A DNA stretch of 8,033 nucleotides from Clostridia bacterium (GTDB lineage: Bacteria; Bacillota; Clostridia; Oscillospirales; Acutalibacteraceae), in the NCBI GenBank assembly GCA_900763035.1, contig CAAFIS010000279.1, forward strand, positions 1 to 8,033, read 5' to 3'. The notes beneath the pieces were generated by a model. The model was not told the origin of the DNA, did no database searches, and was given only the letters and a program-made list of their open reading frames with translations. A program made the position numbers and the translations under genes. Every line of letters starts with the position of its first letter. Position 1 is the stretch's first letter. Below, one piece after another: positions 5,941 to 8,033 of this stretch.

Positions 5941-7428
5941 ATGCGCTATCTGTTGGGACTGGATAACGGTGGCACGATGACCAAGGCGGCCCTGTTCGAC
6001 GAGAACGGCACGCCGGTCGCGTCCGCATCGCGGCAAACGCCGCTCTCTGCCCCGTCCGTCGGGCGGGAGGAGCGCGACATGGAAGAGCTGTGGCAGGCGA
6101 ACGCCGCCTGCATCCGCGAGGTGCTGGAGCGCTCCGGCATCGATCCCGGCGCGGTGGCGGGCGTCGGCTGCACCGGGCACGGCAAAGGCGCGTACCTGTG
6201 GGGAGAGAACGGGCCGGTGTGTCCCGCCATCGCTTCCACCGACCGCCGCGCCGAGGACATCGTGCGCCGCTTTTCGGCGGACGGCACGGCCGCCGAGGTG
6301 CGCCGCCGCACGCTGCAGCCGCCGATCGCGTGCCAGCCGCCGCTGCTGCTGCGCTGGATCAAGGAGAACGATCCGCAGCTGCTGCCGCGGATCCGCCACG
6401 TGTTCTCGTGCAAGGACTACATCCGTTTCCGCCTGACGGGGGAGGCACGCTCGGAGCTGACCGATGCCTCCGGCACGGCACTGCTCGACCCCGTCGCCGG
6501 GCGGTTCGATCCGGCGCTCTTCGCGCTGTTCGGGATCGCGGAGCTGACGGATCGCCTGCCGCCGCCGTGTGGCGCGTGGGAGCGCTGCGGCACGGTGACG
6601 GAGGAGGCCGCCCGGCAGACCGGGCTGTGCCCCGGCACGCCGGTGGCGGGCGGGATGTTCGATATCGATGCCTGCGCCGTGGCGGCGGGCGTGACCGATC
6701 CGGATCGGCTGTGCATGATCACCGGCACATGGAGCATCAACGAATACCCGTCCCGCACGCCCGTTTCGGACGAAACGACGCGCTCGTCGCTGTTCTGCCT
6801 GCCCGGCTACTGGCTGATCGAGGAGAGCAGTCCGACCTCGGCGGGCAATTTGGAATGGCTCCTGAACACCTGCCTGAAGGCAGAGGCGGCGCGGGCACGG
6901 GCGGACGGCGTGCGGTTTTACGACCGCGCGGACGTGCTGGTGGCGGCATTGCCGCCGCAGGACAGTCGGGTCGTGTTTCTGCCGTTTTTGTACGGCAGCA
7001 ACACCGCCGTACACGATGCGGCCTTCGTCGGCCTGTCGAACGCGCACGGCAGCGCCGATCTGCTGCGCGCGGTCTATGAGGGCGTGACGTATGCGCACCG
7101 GATGCATCTTTCCCGCCTGCTGCGTTTCCGCCGCCCGCCGGCGGCGATCCGGCTGACCGGCGGCGCGGCGCGCTCCGCCGTTTGGGTGCAGATGTTCGCC
7201 GATGTGCTGGGGCTGCCGGTGGAAGCGGTCGGGATGGCACAGCCGGGCGCGCTGGGCGCGGCGATGGCCGCGGCGGTGGCCGGAGGGGTCTGGCCGTCGC
7301 CGCAGGCGGCCGTGCGGCAGATGATGCCGCACGTCCGCACCGTGCTGCCGGATCCGGCGGCCGCCGCGGTCTATGAAGAAAAATATGCCCGGTACCTTGC
7401 GGTGACCGAGCGGCTGGGAGGAATATAA
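5941..7428 (+). CDS. lyxK: FGGY-family carbohydrate kinase, L-xylulose kinase (LyxK) type
   Basis: This 495-residue cytoplasmic kinase has the usual FGGY length and two actin-like lobes. The N-terminal lobe starts with the phosphate-binding block LGLDNGGT (5-12) and carries [14 protein letters not shown] and [10 protein letters not shown]. The catalytic Asp is best placed at 241 in GGMFDIDA. The C-terminal lobe has [14 protein letters not shown] (297-306), FLPFLYGSN (346-354), YEGVTYAH and TGG (406-408). ERDM-ELWQ, SPTS-GNLEW and FLPFLYGSN match E. coli LyxK (YiaP) as I remember it, better than XylB or AraB. LyxK phosphorylates L-xylulose and, less certainly, 3-keto-L-gulonate. The immediate neighbours that 3- and 4-epimerise the resulting L-pentulose 5-phosphate support L-xylulose. 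D-xylulose or another ketose remains possible. The gene is packed between its partners with gaps of 2 and 1 bp. Confidence 0.93.
   Translation: MRYLLGLDNGGTMTKAALFDENGTPVASASRQTPLSAPSVGREERDMEELWQANAACIREVLERSGIDPGAVAGVGCTGHGKGAYLWGENGPVCPAIASTDRRAEDIVRRFSADGTAAEVRRRTLQPPIACQPPLLLRWIKENDPQLLPRIRHVFSCKDYIRFRLTGEARSELTDASGTALLDPVAGRFDPALFALFGIAELTDRLPPPCGAWERCGTVTEEAARQTGLCPGTPVAGGMFDIDACAVAAGVTDPDRLCMITGTWSINEYPSRTPVSDETTRSSLFCLPGYWLIEESSPTSAGNLEWLLNTCLKAEAARARADGVRFYDRADVLVAALPPQDSRVVFLPFLYGSNTAVHDAAFVGLSNAHGSADLLRAVYEGVTYAHRMHLSRLLRFRRPPAAIRLTGGAARSAVWVQMFADVLGLPVEAVGMAQPGALGAAMAAAVAGGVWPSPQAAVRQMMPHVRTVLPDPAAAAVYEEKYARYLAVTERLGGI
7416..7423 (+). promoter_or_regulatory. Ribosome binding site for the 4-epimerase gene
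   Basis: GGGAGGAA overlaps the last codons of the kinase gene and lies 6 bases before the ATG at 7430, giving a strong start despite the 1-bp gene gap. Confidence 0.85.
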
Positions 7429-7429
7429 G

Positions 7430-8033
7430 ATGCTGGAGGAACTCAAGCAGCGCGTGTTCACCGCGAACATGGCGCTGCCGGCGCACGGGCTGGTCACGTT
7501 CACGTGGGGAAACGCGTCCGGGATCGACGACGCGCGGGAGCGCGTCGTGATCAAGCCGTCCGGCGTGGATTACGATGCGCTGCGGCCCGAGGACATGGTG
7601 GTGGTGGAGCTTGCGACCGGCCGCGTGCTGGAGGGGACATACCGCCCGTCGTCTGATACGCCGACGCACCTGGTGCTGTACCGGGCGTTCCCGACGGTCG
7701 GCGGCGTGGTGCATACGCATTCGCGCTTCGCGACGTGCTGGGCGCAGGCCGGCCGCACGCTCCCGCCGTACGGAACGACACACGGGGACTATTTTTACGG
7801 CGGCGTGCCGTGCACGCGGCGGATGACCCCGGCGGAGATCTCCGGCGCATACGAGGAGGAGACGGGCAACGTCATCGCGGAGACGTTCCGGCAGCGCTCG
7901 CCGCAGAGCGTGCCGGGCGTGCTGGTGCATAGCCACGGCCCGTTCACTTGGGGGAACGACCCCGCCGAGGCGGTGCACAACGCCGTGGTGCTCGAGGAGA
8001 TCGCGATGATGGCCATCGAAACGGAGCAGCTGG
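7430..8033 (+). CDS. araD: L-ribulose-5-phosphate 4-epimerase, AraD/UlaF type (3' partial)
   Basis: The frame stays open to the window end, showing 201 residues of a class II aldolase-like enzyme that is usually about 230 residues. It converts L-ribulose 5-phosphate to D-xylulose 5-phosphate in the cytoplasm, using a divalent metal (zinc). Identity with E. coli AraD is plain from the first residue: [57 protein letters not shown] and [11 protein letters not shown]. The metal and active-site residues expected from AraD are present: Asp76, His95, His97, Asp120 and His169 (His171 in E. coli; two residues are missing in the loop before it). The catalytic Tyr near residue 229 in E. coli lies beyond the window. 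Some stretches (YRPSSDT, VTFTWGN) are closer to UlaF, so AraD, UlaF and SgbE cannot be told apart; they catalyse the same reaction. It completes the route from L-xylulose to the pentose phosphate pathway. Confidence 0.95.
   Translation, partial: MLEELKQRVFTANMALPAHGLVTFTWGNASGIDDARERVVIKPSGVDYDALRPEDMVVVELATGRVLEGTYRPSSDTPTHLVLYRAFPTVGGVVHTHSRFATCWAQAGRTLPPYGTTHGDYFYGGVPCTRRMTPAEISGAYEEETGNVIAETFRQRSPQSVPGVLVHSHGPFTWGNDPAEAVHNAVVLEEIAMMAIETEQL

Noticed and set aside
5608..7554. Long minus-strand open frame opposite the kinase gene
   Set aside because: It is the antisense shadow of ulaE and lyxK: Arg/Ala-rich, low complexity, no domain, and opposite clearly conserved proteins.
1..8033. CRISPR array, tRNA, rRNA or insertion sequence
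   Set aside because: I saw no regularly spaced repeats, no cloverleaf-like or rRNA-like segment, and no transposase or terminal inverted repeats; almost all of the window is coding.

Overview
The window is a GC-rich, tightly packed run of eight genes, all on the + strand, with both end genes cut by the window edges. Strong AGGAG-type ribosome binding sites, lipobox signal peptides, no sign of an outer-membrane system and a CUT1-type sugar permease suggest a high-GC Gram-positive anaerobe of the Bacillota (Clostridia-like). That assignment is inference from style only; no taxonomic marker gene is present.

Region 1 (1-566) is the C-terminal part of a MalG-type sugar ABC transporter permease. 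Region 2 (597-3742) holds three tandem paralogues of a domain of about 250 residues that I do not recognise. The first is a bare domain with no signal peptide. The second and third are lipoproteins, each with a Ser/Thr/Ala/Pro-rich stalk of about 100 residues before the same domain. Region 3 (3758-4981) is an AGE-family (N-acylglucosamine 2-epimerase) sugar epimerase/isomerase. Region 4 (5108-8033) is an L-pentulose catabolic set: L-ribulose-5-phosphate 3-epimerase (UlaE type), an FGGY kinase closest to L-xylulose kinase LyxK, and L-ribulose-5-phosphate 4-epimerase (AraD/UlaF type, cut by the window end).

Gene spacing is 30, -4, 18, 15, 126, 2 and 1 bp. This fits one operon, or two transcription blocks split at the 126 bp gap after the AGE gene, where a small AT-rich patch lies. 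A reasonable reading is that a glycan or glycoside is handled at the cell surface by the two lipoproteins, imported by the ABC transporter, and reshaped inside by the AGE enzyme and possibly the bare-domain paralogue. An L-xylulose-type ketose is then phosphorylated (LyxK), 3-epimerised (UlaE) and 4-epimerised (AraD) to D-xylulose 5-phosphate, which enters the pentose phosphate pathway. The three last steps are well supported by sequence; the substrate and the role of the paralogue trio are inference.

The most unusual content is the paralogue trio: one unrecognised domain apparently present both inside the cell and anchored outside it, with a cysteine pattern that differs between the two forms.
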